From: Ascidia mentula
Lineage: Eukaryota; Chordata; Ascidiacea; Phlebobranchia; Ascidiidae
Length of the DNA stretch: 64,000 nucleotides
NCBI GenBank assembly: GCA_947561715.1
Contig: OX387203.1
Location: forward strand, 14,074,001 to 14,138,000
Reading direction: 5' to 3'
This document shows, piece by piece, positions 24,073 through 39,742 of the stretch. Each line of letters starts with the position of its first letter. The stretch's first letter is position 1. Below the pieces are notes generated by a model. That model saw only the letters and a list, made by a program, of their open reading frames with translations. It made no database searches and had not been told where the DNA came from. Position numbers and translations under genes: made by a program.

Positions 24073-27000
24073 ACGCAAAAATTAACATTCAAAAATGATT
24101 TTTCCGCGGTGCAAATGTTTTTTTGTCCACATTACTTTAATCAATTCACAAGCAGTAATGAAATCAATTTTACATTACAACTTTTAGCCCAAAACAGCTG
24201 ATGGTGATCTAATATTCATCAGTCGATGATCATCGCCGTAAAAAGATTTTATTGATAAAATCCTGTTTCATATCATGACTGTTTTTATTTATCAGCGACA
24301 CCAATTTATGTTGACAAGAAGTCAATGCTGTGAAACTTTCACAAGTAAATCAGTTTACTTCAATTTGAAACTGAAACTTCTGAATGTCCACGTAATGTTG
24401 ATTTTCCTATGGTTGATGTAAATTGTACTAGATATATTAGCACATGGTTATCGTAATAAATGCTCATTACCTGTACGCTATGCCATTTGCCTTTTACACT
24501 AATGATTGTGTTTGCCAACGACACTTTTGCAGTTTTAAGGATTCTCATAGGAACAAATGTAAAAAAAACACATGTCGCCATAACTATCCTATGCAAGTGT
24601 ATTTTTGCTTTCAATCAGCTCACTATCAACCCTAGGCTTTTTAACCTTGATATAACAATAAGTTAGATATATACCTATATAAACTTTCTTTAATACACCC
24701 TATATTGCTGTTTGAGCCACTTATAACAACGTAAACTTATCCAGAAAGTTCTTCAGAACCTTGCTGTATATTCTCAATATTAGTGCTCTATCATGAGTTG
24801 AAACAGTCTTGAGCCATCTCAATGTTGTGAAACAAATTATCAAAAAAATCTTATTCTAGCCTAAAAATGAGATTACCATGTATTTCTGACATTATCACAT
24901 TTCTGACACTTTCGGAATACTTCGGCAATTGTGAATCACAGTTGTTTGCAAGTCACCATCAGAAGCAGGACTGCTTGTTGCAATGTAAAAACAACGATTA
25001 TAAAATTCTGAACGAGATTCGCGACAAAATTCTATTCAAACTGCGTTGCACATTGCCATCGAACCTTCAATGATTATTAGTTTGGGCTTCCGCGCCACAC
25101 AATAAACTTTCAAACAATAAAACAAAAACGTTTCCAAAAAGTGGCTGATGGAAAACTTGAAAGTCGTTGTAATTTTTCATTCGGCGCAACACGCTCTACT
25201 TCCACAGCGCAAACTTAATTAAACGCTTTGATTTTCGCATTTGTGTACAACGAAACCGGTGTTTCTAAAATGCACAATGGCGCTAATGCCCGCTACTGTT
25301 AATGGCATTACGATATTAATGATATTGAGACTAAAGACTATACATGATATTGACGTTATTGGCGCTAATGCAGTTATTAAGAAAAAAGACTGTAGGTGCT
25401 ATTGGTGTTAATGGAGATATTGACAGAGAAGACTTTTGTCTCTATTGACATTGAAATCTACAAATGATTTCATTGCAAGTAAATGTTGTTCCTTAGTTAA
25501 GAGTTCCTACAAGATTGAATGGTTACGGATAAGACGATAGAATTGAAAGTTTAACAATATATTTTTAATTATATGCTGAAACTTCTGATCACCAAATATA
25601 TGATCTTATTTTGAAATAAAATTTTGTATTGATGTATGATTTTGTCACATGAGCCGAGGAAAAATCAATAAATATTTGGAAATGTGGAAAATTCCAATAT
25701 AAAATACAAAGATTTTGTGGCTTGGTGGTGCACAAGTACAGTAAAAATGTTACCTATACTATAACAAATAATATTTGATTTGAATGGGAACACAGTTGAT
25801 GATGAAAGTGCATGTGTTATTGCTTCATGTATTCAGTGGATTAAAGGTAGCTGTACACAAGGTTCGTTTTCGTCCGCCTTCCGACGGCGTCTTTACACAG
25901 AATGCGAAACTTGCGAACCATGCATGCGATTTTGTTGCTGACATTTGTATTGCGTAGCCGTTATACGTATAAAATTTGACTTAAAAAGTTTTGGCATTTA
26001 ACATACTTTTTAAAGAAAAACTGCTAGACTGGACAGCAATGGTAACGATGAGAAATCAGAATTTGTAAATGTGCTCATTTACATACTTTCATTTGTAGAA
26101 TTTAGTCCAGTTCTTAACTTTTTAAATAAATAACCTGGAAATCTTTTTTGTCAGAAAAAAAATGCAGGCTTGAGAAATCAGTATTTGTCAACTGTGAATC
26201 GCCCACTGTATATTTTGTTACAGGAACTTTTTTTTTGCTTGCTGAGATTTATTTGCAGTGACACTTCCTGTAATCACAAAGACCTATGTAGTTTGATCGT
26301 GCACCGATAAAGGGTGGTGTGCTTGTAATATGCTTCAAATCTAAGAAATCCAATTCAGGTGCGGAAATTTAGTTTTAAACTATCTTTGGCCAGCGCCCAA
26401 CAGACGATTGAATGCTGCGGTTGACAGCCTTCCAAATTATGTCGCACTTCTGACTATTTCAACGACGAAAAAACTTGAACTCTACATTCCAGGAAAATGC
26501 AGCCTCTTAATTTAATCAGAAATTAAAAAAATATGGGTTGCAGCAGGCTTTCTAGTTAAATCATCAATTATATCTGGCAAAGTAAACTCACATTATAATC
26601 AAGGACCAATTTGCAGCAAGCATTTGCGTAAACTAAGTGCCAATAACTTTTCTCTGCATGCTTAGATTAGAAATATTGATAATTTATTTAGTACAGAGTC
26701 TGAATTTACAGCCTGTCAGCCCGTTAAAAGCCCCATGTAAATTCGTCGTTTTCGCGCGTCGAATTTGAAAATCACGTGACCCGGTCACGAGTCGACTTGG
26801 CCATGTAAACAGGGTTAGTAACTGCTTGGACCGTCTTTGTGGTCCAGAGTTTCCCGGTTCCCAAATAGTTGGTGAGCCTTATGCTGTAATTATCTACGTG
26901 TGAAGTGTATTCGTTTGAAACCGTGTTCTAAGGGTCCTACGTGTCTTTTCGTCTCCTGCCGACGTCTACACTTCGAATACATTCTATCTTACGTACGAGT

Positions 27001-28116
27001 GCGTACCGCACATTCGATAACAAGAGTAACATCAACTGAGTGAGCGAGTTCGGAGGCCCATTAAAGATACGCGTTTTAACTGCGGGAATTCCGCCTCGTG
27101 TGACGTTCCGCGCCAAGCACCACAGGCAACCGCCACGAACATTTGAAGTTGGTCAAAAAGATGTATTCATTTTAGATGTGCTTGATGATATTTTAAAATT
27201 GAAGAAAATGTAGACATTCACCACAATTCTCATTTACATTGTTTTGAAATACACGCAAGAAAAGTACCATATTCCACGACATCACAAAGTTATTTGGCAC
27301 TAAATGTATTACAGCATTGATGTTTTCTTGCAGTTGAATATTACATCTTACATGTGACCAGTGTATGCATAATGTTTTTTGTTTTAAAGAGCAACAACTG
27401 TATAATTCGAAAAAGATTGTTTCATGTGGAACAAAGAGCAAACTGTATGGTAAGGTGTCGAATGAATTTGCCATTGCGGGAGCATTAAATATATGTCATA
27501 TAATAATGAATTTGAAAATTGGGTAGACATTGAAGATTTTGGAAAATCTCCCATAAAATGGGAAGTTACTTGCAAAATTGGATTGTGATGGTAGAACATT
27601 TTCAGGTTCTTCTGGCCAAAAAAAATCCATCCGGTCGACTAGTGGAAAAAAGGTTTCCCTTTTATCACTAGTTTAGATTCAAAAATGAACATTCTCTTGT
27701 ACCTGTGTCATTTTTCCTGTCCAGAATTATTGTATCTTCAAAATAAACTATTTGTCCTGTTTTTGCCACATGTTGTAAAAGTGCCGTCCACCTTCTTGGG
27801 CTTGACGACATCCCGTTGATGTTCCTTTAATCTTGTCCGTAAGACGCGACCCGTCTCGCCATTCTCCACAATTCGTCGAACGAAAAGTTCAAGCAAGTGC
27901 TATCAAGTGAGGGAGTTTTACGAATTACATAGCACAGACCAGCCAAAGATTCTGCTAGGCACCCCTTGTGGGAACGACGGATGAGACCGTCCAGAATTCT
28001 GTCGATTTTGCAGCACAGATTAAAGAATTGCGCGTAAACCACGAAGAGGTAATGCGTCTTTTTAGTCAGATAGCGCATTAATAGTATTGCGGCAAGTAAT
28101 TGAACTCTCATTTAGT

Positions 28117-28305
28117 GGCCCCGACGTAATGTTCTTTTTGTATATTTTACAGGGGGCTGAATTTAATGTATTCACAGGGCACAAACCCCTCGTCACGGCG
28201 TTAGAACGCAGCTGAATGCCACGCCCATGGAAGATATACCGGTTAGACTTGCTGGTTACAGAAAATATTACCACAACACGTGTTACTCCCATAAGTGAAT
28301 TGTAA
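28117..28305 (+). pseudogene. Ty3/Gypsy RNase H remnant (unit 6)
   Basis: Matches the copy at 1626. Confidence 0.6.
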
Positions 28306-28338
28306 GGACAGCAGACAATATATCAACAGTCTGCTTGA

Positions 28339-29318
28339 ATGGGAAGAGGCCAATTGGATGCAAACCCACTGTATATTGTTGCGGCTGACGTTATGTCGCT
28401 GTATCCGAACATTCATCACTCAAAATATTCACAAACAGTGAAGCGTATCATTGTCCAACTCACGATTTTCACAGTTGCAAATGTTATCACCCAGTTTAGG
28501 GAAAGTTTTATGGAATACCAATTGCTTGCACCATGTTGTTTCCGGAGTAGCACATGTGTTATGTCAGGCCGAAATTTTCAAGAGAATAATTGATGACATT
28601 GTTTTTATCTGCATAGGCCAAACTTTTCAACTTGGAAAGCAATTTGCACGCTTCGGACTAAAGTTAATCTGGCGCACGTTGCACATAAGAAATGAAAACA
28701 AAAGCCAATAATTTATGGATGTGCTTCATAGAACTACACCATTGCATCCGTTTCGATTTGGACTAGCTACAACAGATTGTACCTATATGGAACATCACAT
28801 CACTTTCAGCAATGAGATTGAGATACCAACAACAGCATTGACGGACCAGAGGCAAAGCGCTCGCAATTCCTCAAACGAGTGACTGCTAATATTGTTAGAG
28901 GAGCAGAACAACAACAAATGAAAACAAATAATAAAATCACTTGGGCCTCGCAGTTCCCAGCGCTACTACAACTTAAACCAAACTGTATGGTGATATAAAA
29001 GACCACCATCTCTAAAATACCTTCTGCTACGCCCTAGGCAAATCTACAGCTAGCTTTGCAACAGGTCGGTATAAAACCAGCATGGTTAAACCCTTCACAT
29101 TTTTACAAACTCCAACTGGCAGAGTGGAAATTATATGTAAGGAACAATATGTGGGACAAACGAAAAACAGGTTTGCCATTCGTTGGTCGGATCACCGTGC
29201 CACATGGGCTAAGTTCGACATTTCGCGCTCGTTTTTACAACATCCATACAAACTTTCGTTGAACAACCACGCACCGCAAATTTGGACATGGCTGAAGATA
29301 AATGGTCAAACAGAATAA
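28339..29318 (+). pseudogene. PLE RT/GIY-YIG remnant (unit 6)
   Basis: Matches the copy at 1848. Confidence 0.85.
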
Positions 29319-32300
29319 ACGCAAAAATTAACATTCAAAAATGATTTTTCCGCGGTGCAAATGTTTTTTTGTCCACATTACTTTAATCAATTCACAAGCA
29401 GTAATGAAATCAATTTTACATTACAACTTTTAGCCCAAAACAGATCATCGCCGTAAAAAGATTTTATTGATAAAATCCTGTTTCATATCATGACTGTTTT
29501 TATTTATCAGCGACACCAATTTATGTTGACAAGAAGTCAATGCTGTGAAACTTTCACAAGTAAATCAGTTTACTTCAATTTGAAACTGAAACTTCTGAAT
29601 GTCCACGTAATGTTGATTTTCCTATGGTTGATGTAAATTGTACTAGATATATTAGCACATGGTTATCGTAATAAATGCTCATTACCTGTACGCTATGCCA
29701 TTTGCCTTTTACACTAATGATTGTGTTTGCCAACGACACTTTTGCAGTTTTAAGGATTCTCATAGGAACAAATGTAAAAAAAACACATGTCGCCATAACT
29801 ATCCTATGCAAGTGTATTTTTGCTTTCAATCAGCTCACTATCAACCCTAGGCTTTTTAACCTTGATATAACAATAAGTTAGATATATACCTATATAAACT
29901 TTCTTTAATACACCCTATATTGCTGTTTGAGCCACTTATAACAACGTAAACTTATCCAGAAAGTTCTTCAGAACCTTGCTGTATATTCTCAATATTAGTG
30001 CTCTATCATGAGTTGAAACAGTCTTGAGCCATCTCAATGTTGTGAAACAAATTATCAAAAAAATCTTATTCTAGCCTAAAAATGAGATTACCATGTATTT
30101 CTGACATTATCACATTTCTGACACTTTCGGAATACTTCGGCAATTGTGAATCACAGTTGTTTGCAAGTCACCATCAGAAGCAGGACTGCTTGTTGCAATG
30201 TAAAAACAACGATTATAAAATTCTGAACGAGATTCGCGACAAAATTCTATTCAAACTGCGTTGCACATTGCCATCGAACCTTCAATGATTATTAGTTTGG
30301 GCTTCCGCGCCACACAATAAACTTTCAAACAATAAAACAAAAACGTTTCCAAAAAGTGGCTGATGGAAAACTTGAAAGTCGTTGTAATTTTTCATTCGGC
30401 GCAACACGCTCTACTTCCACAGCGCAAACTTAATTAAACGCTTTGATTTTCGCATTTGTGTACAACGAAACCGGTGTTTCTAAAATGCACAATGGCGCTA
30501 ATGCCCGCTACTGTTAATGGCATTACGATATTAATGATATTGAGACTAAAGACTATACATGATATTGACGTTATTGGCGCTAATGCAGTTATTAAGAAAA
30601 AAGACTGTAGGTGCTATTGGTGTTAATGGAGATATTGACAGAGAAGACTTTTGTCTCTATTGACATTGAAATCTACAAATGATTTCATTGCAAGTAAATG
30701 TTGTTCCTTAGTTAAGAGTTCCTACAAGATTGAATGGTTACGGATAAGACGATAGAATTGAAAGTTTAACAATATATTTTTAATTATATGCTGAAACTTC
30801 TGATCACCAAATATATGATCTTATTTTGAAATAAAATTTTGTATTGATGTATGATTTTGTCACATGAGCCGAGGAAAAATCAATAAATATTTGGAAATGT
30901 GGAAAATTCCAATATAAAATACAAAGATTTTGTGGCTTGGTGGTGCACAAGTACAGTAAAAATGTTACCTATACTATAACAAATAATATTTGATTTGAAT
31001 GGGAACACAGTTGATGATGAAAGTGCATGTGTTATTGCTTCATGTATTCAGTGGATTAAAGGTAGCTGTACACAAGGTTCGTTTTCGTCCGCCTTCCGAC
31101 GGCGTCTTTACACAGAATGCGAAACTTGCGAACCATGCGCTGCCTACGTACGCATGCGATTTTGTTGCTGACATTTGTATTGCGTAGCCGTTATACGTAT
31201 AAAATTTGACTTAAAAAGTTTTGGCATTTAACATACTTTTTAAAGAAAAACTGCTAGACTGGACAGCAATGGTAACGATGAGAAATCAGAATTTGTAAAT
31301 GTGCTCATTTACATACTTTCATTTGTAGAATTTAGTCCAGTTCTTAACTTTTTAAATAAATAACCTGGAAATCTTTTTTGTCAGAAAAAAAATGCAGGCT
31401 TGAGAAATCAGTATTTGTCAACTGTGAATCGCCCACTGTATATTTTGTTACAGGAACTTTTTTTTTGCTTGCTGAGATTTATTTGCAGTGACACTTCCTG
31501 TAATCACAAAGACCTATGTAGTTTGATCGTGCACCGATAAAGGGTGGTGTGCTTGTAATATGCTTCAAATCTAAGAAATCCAATTCAGGTGCGGAAATTT
31601 AGTTTTAAACTATCTTTGGCCAGCGCCCAACAGACGATTGAATGCTGCGGTTGACAGCCTTCCAAATTATGTCGCACTTCTGACTATTTCAACGACGAAA
31701 AAACTTGAACTCTACATTCCAGGAAAATGCAGCCTCTTAATTTAATCAGAAATTAAAAAAATATGGGTTGCAGCAGGCTTTCTAGTTAAATCATCAATTA
31801 TATCTGGCAAAGTAAACTCACATTATAATCAAGGACCAATTTGCAGCAAGCATTTGCGTAAACTAAGTGCCAATAACTTTTCTCTGCATGCTTAGATTAG
31901 AAATATTGATAATTTATTTAGTACAGAGTCTGAATTTACAGCCTGTCAGCCCGTTAAAAGCCCCATGTAAATTCGTCGTTTTCGCGCGTCGAATTTGAAA
32001 ATCACGTGACCCGGTCACGAGTCGACTTGGCCATGTAAACAGGGTTAGTAACTGCTTGGACCGTCTTTGTGGTCCAGAGTTTCCCGGTTCCCAAATAGTT
32101 GGTGAGCCTTATGCTGTAATTATCTACGTGTGAAGTGTATTCGTTTGAAACCGTGTTCTAAGGGTCCTACGTGTCTTTTCGTCTCCTGCCGACGTCTACA
32201 CTTCGAATACATTCTATCTTACGTACGAGTGCGTACCGCACATTCGATAACAAGAGTAACATCAACTGAGTGAGCGAGTTCGGAGGCCCATTAAAGATAC

Positions 32301-33346
32301 GCGTTTTAACTGCGGGAATTCCGCCTCGTGTGACGTTCCGCGCCAAGCACCACAGGCAACCGCCACGAACATTTGAAGTTGGTCAAAAAGATGTATTCAT
32401 TTTAGATGTGCTTGATGATATTTTAAAATTGAAGAAAATGTAGACATTCACCACAATTCTCATTTACATTGTTTTGAAATACACGCAAGAAAAGTACCAT
32501 ATTCCACGACATCACAAAGTTATTTGGCACTAAATGTATTACAGCATTGATGTTTTCTTGCAGTTGAATATTACATCTTACATGTGACCAGTGTATGCAT
32601 AATGTTTTTTGTTTTAAAGAGCAACAACTGTATAATTCGAAAAAGATTGTTTCATGTGGAACAAAGAGCAAACTGTATGGTAAGGTGTCGAATGAATTTG
32701 CCATTGCGGGAGCATTAAATATATGTCATATAATAATGAATTTGAAAATTGGGTAGACATTGAAGATTTTGGAAAATCTCCCATAAAATGGGAAGTTACT
32801 TGCAAAATTGGATTGTGATGGTAGAACATTTTTAGGTTCTTCTGGCCAAAAAAAATCCATCCGGTCGACTAGTGGAAAAAAGGTTTCCCTTTTATCACTA
32901 GTTTAGATTCAAAAATGAACATTCTCTTGTACCTGTGTCATTTTTCCTGTCCAGAATTATTGTATCTTCAAAATAAACTATTTGTCCTGTTTTTGCCACA
33001 TGTTGTAAAAGTGCCGTCCACCTTCTTGGGCTTGACGACATCCCGTTGATGTTCCTTTAATCTTGTCCGTAAGACGCGACCCGTCTCGCCATTCTCCACA
33101 ATTCGTCGAACGAAAAGTTCAAGCAAGTGCTATCAAGTGAGGGAGTTTTACGAATTACATAGCACAGACCAGCCAAAGATTCTGCTAGGCACCCCTTGTG
33201 GGAACGACGGATGAGACCGTCCAGAATTCTGTCGATTTTGCAGCACAGATTAAAGAATTGCGCGTAAACCACGAAGAGGTAATGCGTCTTTTTAGTCAGA
33301 TAGCGCATTAATAGTATTGCGGCAAGTAATTGAACTCTCATTTAGT

Positions 33347-33535
33347 GGCCCCGACGTAATGTTCTTTTTGTATATTTTACAGGGGGCTGAATTTAATGTA
33401 TTCACAGGGCACAAACCCCTCGTCACGGCGTTAGAACGCAGCTGAATGCCACGCCCATGGAAGATATACCGGTTAGACTTGCTGGTTACAGAAAATATTA
33501 CCACAACACGTGTTACTCCCATAAGTGAATTGTAA
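33347..33535 (+). pseudogene. Ty3/Gypsy RNase H remnant (unit 7)
   Basis: Matches the copy at 1626. Confidence 0.6.
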
Positions 33536-33568
33536 GGACAGCAGACAATATATCAACAGTCTGCTTGA

Positions 33569-34548
33569 ATGGGAAGAGGCCAATTGGATGCAAACCCACT
33601 GTATATTGTTGCGGCTGACGTTATGTCGCTGTATCCGAACATTCATCACTCAAAATATTCACAAACAGTGAAGCGTATCATTGTCCAACTCACGATTTTC
33701 ACAGTTGCAAATGTTATCACCCAGTTTAGGGAAAGTTTTATGGAATACCAATTGCTTGCACCATGTTGTTTCCGGAGTAGCACATGTGTTATGTCAGGCC
33801 GAAATTTTCAAGAGAATAATTGATGACATTGTTTTTATCTGCATAGGCCAAACTTTTCAACTTGGAAAGCAATTTGCACGCTTCGGACTAAAGTTAATCT
33901 GGCGCACGTTGCACATAAGAAATGAAAACAAAAGCCAATAATTTATGGATGTGCTTCATAGAACTACACCATTGCATCCGTTTCGATTTGGACTAGCTAC
34001 AACAGATTGTACCTATATGGAACATCACATCACTTTCAGCAATGAGATTGAGATACCAACAACAGCATTGACGGACCAGAGGCAAAGCGCTCGCAATTCC
34101 TCAAACGAGTGACTGCTAATATTGTTAGAGGAGCAGAACAACAACAAATGAAAACAAATAATAAAATCACTTGGGCCTCGCAGTTCCCAGCGCTACTACA
34201 ACTTAAACCAAACTGTATGGTGATATAAAAGACCACCATCTCTAAAATACCTTCTGCTACGCCCTAGGCAAATCTACAGCTAGCTTTGCAACAGGTCGGT
34301 ATAAAACCAGCATGGTTAAACCCTTCACATTTTTACAAACTCCAACTGGCAGAGTGGAAATTATATGTAAGGAACAATATGTGGGACAAACGAAAAACAG
34401 GTTTGCCATTCGTTGGTCGGATCACCGTGCCACATGGGCTAAGTTCGACATTTCGCGCTCGTTTTTACAACATCCATACAAACTTTCGTTGAACAACCAC
34501 GCACCGCAAATTTGGACATGGCTGAAGATAAATGGTCAAACAGAATAA
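33569..34548 (+). pseudogene. PLE RT/GIY-YIG remnant (unit 7)
   Basis: Matches the copy at 1848. Confidence 0.85.
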
Positions 34549-37500
34549 ACGCAAAAATTAACATTCAAAAATGATTTTTCCGCGGTGCAAATGTTTTTTT
34601 GTCCACATTACTTTAATCAATTCACAAGCAGTAATGAAATCAATTTTACATTACAACTTTTAGCCCAAAACAGATCATCGCCGTAAAAAGATTTTATTGA
34701 TAAAATCCTGTTTCATATCATGACTGTTTTTATTTATCAGCGACACCAATTTATGTTGACAAGAAGTCAATGCTGTGAAACTTTCACAAGTAAATCAGTT
34801 TACTTCAATTTGAAACTGAAACTTCTGAATGTCCACGTAATGTTGATTTTCCTATGGTTGATGTAAATTGTACTAGATATATTAGCACATGGTTATCGTA
34901 ATAAATGCTCATTACCTGTACGCTATGCCATTTGCCTTTTACACTAATGATTGTGTTTGCCAACGACACTTTTGCAGTTTTAAGGATTCTCATAGGAACA
35001 AATGTAAAAAAAACACATGTCGCCATAACTATCCTATGCAAGTGTATTTTTGCTTTCAATCAGCTCACTATCAACCCTAGGCTTTTTAACCTTGATATAA
35101 CAATAAGTTAGATATATACCTATATAAACTTTCTTTAATACACCCTATATTGCTGTTTGAGCCACTTATAACAACGTAAACTTATCCAGAAAGTTCTTCA
35201 GAACCTTGCTGTATATTCTCAATATTAGTGCTCTATCATGAGTTGAAACAGTCTTGAGCCATCTCAATGTTGTGAAACAAATTACCATGTATTTCTGACA
35301 TTATCACATTTCTGACACTTTCGGAATACTTCGGCAATTGTGAATCACAGTTGTTTGCAAGTCACCATCAGAAGCAGGACTGCTTGTTGCAATGTAAAAA
35401 CAACGATTATAAAATTCTGAACGAGATTCGCGACAAAATTCTATTCAAACTGCGTTGCACATTGCCATCGAACCTTCAATGATTATTAGTTTGGGCTTCC
35501 GCGCCACACAATAAACTTTCAAACAATAAAACAAAAACGTTTCCAAAAAGTGGCTGATGGAAAACTTGAAAGTCGTTGTAATTTTTCATTCGGCGCAACA
35601 CGCTCTACTTCCACAGCGCAAACTTAATTAAACGCTTTGATTTTCGCATTTGTGTACAACGAAACCGGTGTTTCTAAAATGCACAATGGCGCTAATGCCC
35701 GCTACTGTTAATGGCATTACGATATTAATGATATTGAGACTAAAGACTATACATGATATTGACGTTATTGGCGCTAATGCAGTTATTAAGAAAAAAGACT
35801 GTAGGTGCTATTGGTGTTAATGGAGATATTGACAGAGAAGACTTTTGTCTCCATTGACATTGAAATCTACAAATGATTTCATTGTAAGTAAATGTTGTTC
35901 CTTAGTTAAGAGTTCCTACAAGATTGAATGGTTACGGATAAGACGATAGAATTGAAAGTTTAACAATATATTTTTAATTATATGCTGAAACTTCTGATCA
36001 CCAAATATATGATCTTATTTTGAAATAAAATTTTGTATTGATGTATGATTTTGTCACATGAGCCGAGGAAAAATCAATAAATATTTGGAAATGTGGAAAA
36101 TTCCAATATAAAATACAAAGATTTTGTGGCTTGGTGGTGCACAAGTACAGTAAAAATGTTACCTATACTATAACAAATAATATTTGATTTGAATGGGAAC
36201 ACAGTTGATGATGAAAGTGCATGTGTTATTGCTTCATGTATTCAGTGGATTAAAGGTAGCTGTACACAAGGTTCGTTTTCGTCCGCCTTCCGACGGCGTC
36301 TTTACACAGAATGCGAAACTTGCGAACCATGCGCTGCCTACGTACGCATGCGATTTTGTTGCTGACATTTGTATTGCGTAGCCGTTATACGTATAAAATT
36401 TGACTTAAAAAGTTTTGGCATTTAACATACTTTTTAAAGAAAAACTGCTAGACTGGACAGCAATGGTAACGATGAGAAATCAGAATTTGTAAATGTGCTC
36501 ATTTACATACTTTCATTTGTAGAATTTAGTCCAGTTCTTAACTTTTTAAATAAATAACCTGGAAATCTTTTTTGTCAGAAAAAAAATGCAGGCTTGAGAA
36601 ATCAGTATTTGTCAACTGTGAATCGCCCACTGTATATTTTGTTACAGGAACTTTTTTTTTGCTTGCTGAGATTTATTTGCAGTGACACTTCCTGTAATCA
36701 CAAAGACCTATGTAGTTTGATCGTGCACCGATAAAGGGTGGTGTGCTTGTAATATGCTTCAAATCTAAGAAATCCAATTCAGGTGCGGAAATTTAGTTTT
36801 AAACTATCTTTGGCCAGCGCCCAACAGACGATTGAATGCTGCGGTTGACAGCCTTCCAAATTATGTCGCACTTCTGACTATTTCAACGACGAAAAAACTT
36901 GAACTCTACATTCCAGGAAAATGCAGCCTCTTAATTTAATCAGAAATTAAAAAAATATGGGTTGCAGCAGGCTTTCTAGTTAAATCATCAATTATATCTG
37001 GCAAAGTAAACTCACATTATAATCAAGGACCAATTTGCAGCAAGCATTTGCGTAAACTAAGTGCCAATAACTTTTCTCTGCATGCTTAGATTAGAAATAT
37101 TGATAATTTATTTAGTACAGAGTCTGAATTTACAGCCTGTCAGCCCGTTAAAAGCCCCATGTAAATTCGTCGTTTTCGCGCGTCGAATTTGAAAATCACG
37201 TGACCCGGTCACGAGTCGACTTGGCCATGTAAACAGGGTTAGTAACTGCTTGGACCGTCTTTGTGGTCCAGAGTTTCCCGGTTCCCAAATAGTTGGTGAG
37301 CCTTATGCTGTAATTATCTACGTGTGAAGTGTATTCGTTTGAAACCGTGTTCTAAGGGTCCTACGTGTCTTTTCGTCTCCTGCCGACGTCTACACTTCGA
37401 ATACATTCTATCTTACGTACGAGTGCGTACCGCACATTCGATAACAAGAGTAACATCAACTGAGTGAGCGAGTTCGGAGGCCCATTAAAGATACGCGTTT

Positions 37501-38540
37501 TAACTGCGGGAATTCCGCCTCGTGTGACGTTCCGCGCCAAGCACCACAGGCAACCGCCACGAACATTTGAAGTTGGTCAAAAAGATGTATTCATTTTAGA
37601 TGTGCTTGATGATATTTTAAAATTGAAGAAAATGTAGACATTCACCACAATTCTCATTTACATTGTTTTGAAATACACGCAAGAAAAGTACCATATTCCA
37701 CGACATCACAAAGTTATTTGGCACTAAATGTATTACAGCATTGATGTTTTCTTGCAGTTGAATATTACATCTTACATGTGACCAGTGTATGCATAATGTT
37801 TTTTGTTTTAAAGAGCAACAACTGTATAATTCGAAAAAGATTGTTTCATGTGGAACAAAGAGCAAACTGTATGGTAAGGTGTCGAATGAATTTGCCATTG
37901 CGGGAGCATTAAATATATGTCATATAATAATGAATTTGAAAATTGGGTAGACATTGAAGATTTTGGAAAATCTCCCATAAAATGGGAAGTTACTTGCAAA
38001 ATTGGATTGTGATGGTAGAACATTTTTAGGTTCTTCTGGCCAAAAAAAATCCATCCGGTCGACTAGTGGAAAAAAGGTTTCCCTTTTATCACTAGTTTAG
38101 ATTCAAAAATGAACATTCTCTTGTACCTGTGTCATTTTTCCTGTCCAGAATTATTGTATCTTCAAAATAAACTATTTGTCCTGTTTTTGCCACATGTTGT
38201 AAAAGTGCCGTCCACCTTCTTGGGCTTGACGACATCCCGTTGATGTTCCTTTAATCTTGTCCGTAAGACGCGACCCGTCTCGCCATTCTCCACAATTCGT
38301 CGAACGAAAAGTTCAAGCAAGTGCTATCAAGTGAGGGAGTTTTACGAATTACATAGCACAGACCAGCCAAAGATTCTGCTAGGCACCCCTTGTGGGAACG
38401 ACGGATGAGACCGTCCAGAATTCTGTCGATTTTGCAGCACAGATTAAAGAATTGCGCGTAAACCACGAAGAGGTAATGCGTCTTTTTAGTCAGATAGCGC
38501 ATTAATAGTATTGCGGCAAGTAATTGAACTCTCATTTAGT

Positions 38541-38729
38541 GGCCCCGACGTAATGTTCTTTTTGTATATTTTACAGGGGGCTGAATTTAATGTATTCACA
38601 GGGCACAAACCCCTCGTCACGGCGTTAGAACGCAGCTGAATGCCACGCCCATGGAAGATATACCGGTTAGACTTGCTGGTTACAGAAAATATTACCACAA
38701 CACGTGTTACTCCCATAAGTGAATTGTAA
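38541..38729 (+). pseudogene. Ty3/Gypsy RNase H remnant (unit 8)
   Basis: Matches the copy at 1626. Confidence 0.6.
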
Positions 38730-38762
38730 GGACAGCAGACAATATATCAACAGTCTGCTTGA

Positions 38763-39742
38763 ATGGGAAGAGGCCAATTGGATGCAAACCCACTGTATAT
38801 TGTTGCGGCTGACGTTATGTCGCTGTATCCGAACATTCATCACTCAAAATATTCACAAACAGTGAAGCGTATCATTGTCCAACTCACGATTTTCACAGTT
38901 GCAAATGTTATCACCCAGTTTAGGGAAAGTTTTATGGAATACCAATTGCTTGCACCATGTTGTTTCCGGAGTAGCACATGTGTTATGTCAGGCCGAAATT
39001 TTCAAGAGAATAATTGATGACATTGTTTTTATCTGCATAGGCCAAACTTTTCAACTTGGAAAGCAATTTGCACGCTTCGGACTAAAGTTAATCTGGCGCA
39101 CGTTGCACATAAGAAATGAAAACAAAAGCCAATAATTTATGGATGTGCTTCATAGAACTACACCATTGCATCCGTTTCGATTTGGACTAGCTACAACAGA
39201 TTGTACCTATATGGAACATCACATCACTTTCAGCAATGAGATTGAGATACCAACAACAGCATTGACGGACCAGAGGCAAAGCGCTCGCAATTCCTCAAAC
39301 GAGTGACTGCTAATATTGTTAGAGGAGCAGAACAACAACAAATGAAAACAAATAATAAAATCACTTGGGCCTCGCAGTTCCCAGCGCTACTACAACTTAA
39401 ACCAAACTGTATGGTGATATAAAAGACCACCATCTCTAAAATACCTTCTGCTACGCCCTAGGCAAATCTACAGCTAGCTTTGCAACAGGTCGGTATAAAA
39501 CCAGCATGGTTAAACCCTTCACATTTTTACAAACTCCAACTGGCAGAGTGGAAATTATATGTAAGGAACAATATGTGGGACAAACGAAAAACAGGTTTGC
39601 CATTCGTTGGTCGGATCACCGTGCCACATGGGCTAAGTTCGACATTTCGCGCTCGTTTTTACAACATCCATACAAACTTTCGTTGAACAACCACGCACCG
39701 CAAATTTGGACATGGCTGAAGATAAATGGTCAAACAGAATAA
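38763..39742 (+). pseudogene. PLE RT/GIY-YIG remnant (unit 8)
   Basis: Matches the copy at 1848. Confidence 0.85.

Larger units (their letters stand above)
21246..26491. repeat. Array unit 5, type B (5246 bp)
   Basis: Carries the same 15-bp loss as unit 2, visible as ccatgcatgcgat at about 25919. It has neither the 31-bp nor the 36-bp deletion. Confidence 0.95.
26492..31721. repeat. Array unit 6, type D (5230 bp)
   Basis: Lacks the 31-bp segment (junction near 29443) but keeps the 36-bp segment. It has C instead of T at offset 1112 (position 27603), a change shared only with unit 10. Confidence 0.95.
31722..36915. repeat. Array unit 7, type C (5194 bp)
   Basis: Both the 31-bp and the 36-bp deletions are present (near 34673 and 35284), with the C and T changes at offsets 4198 and 4231. 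It is adjacent to unit 8 of the same type. Confidence 0.95.
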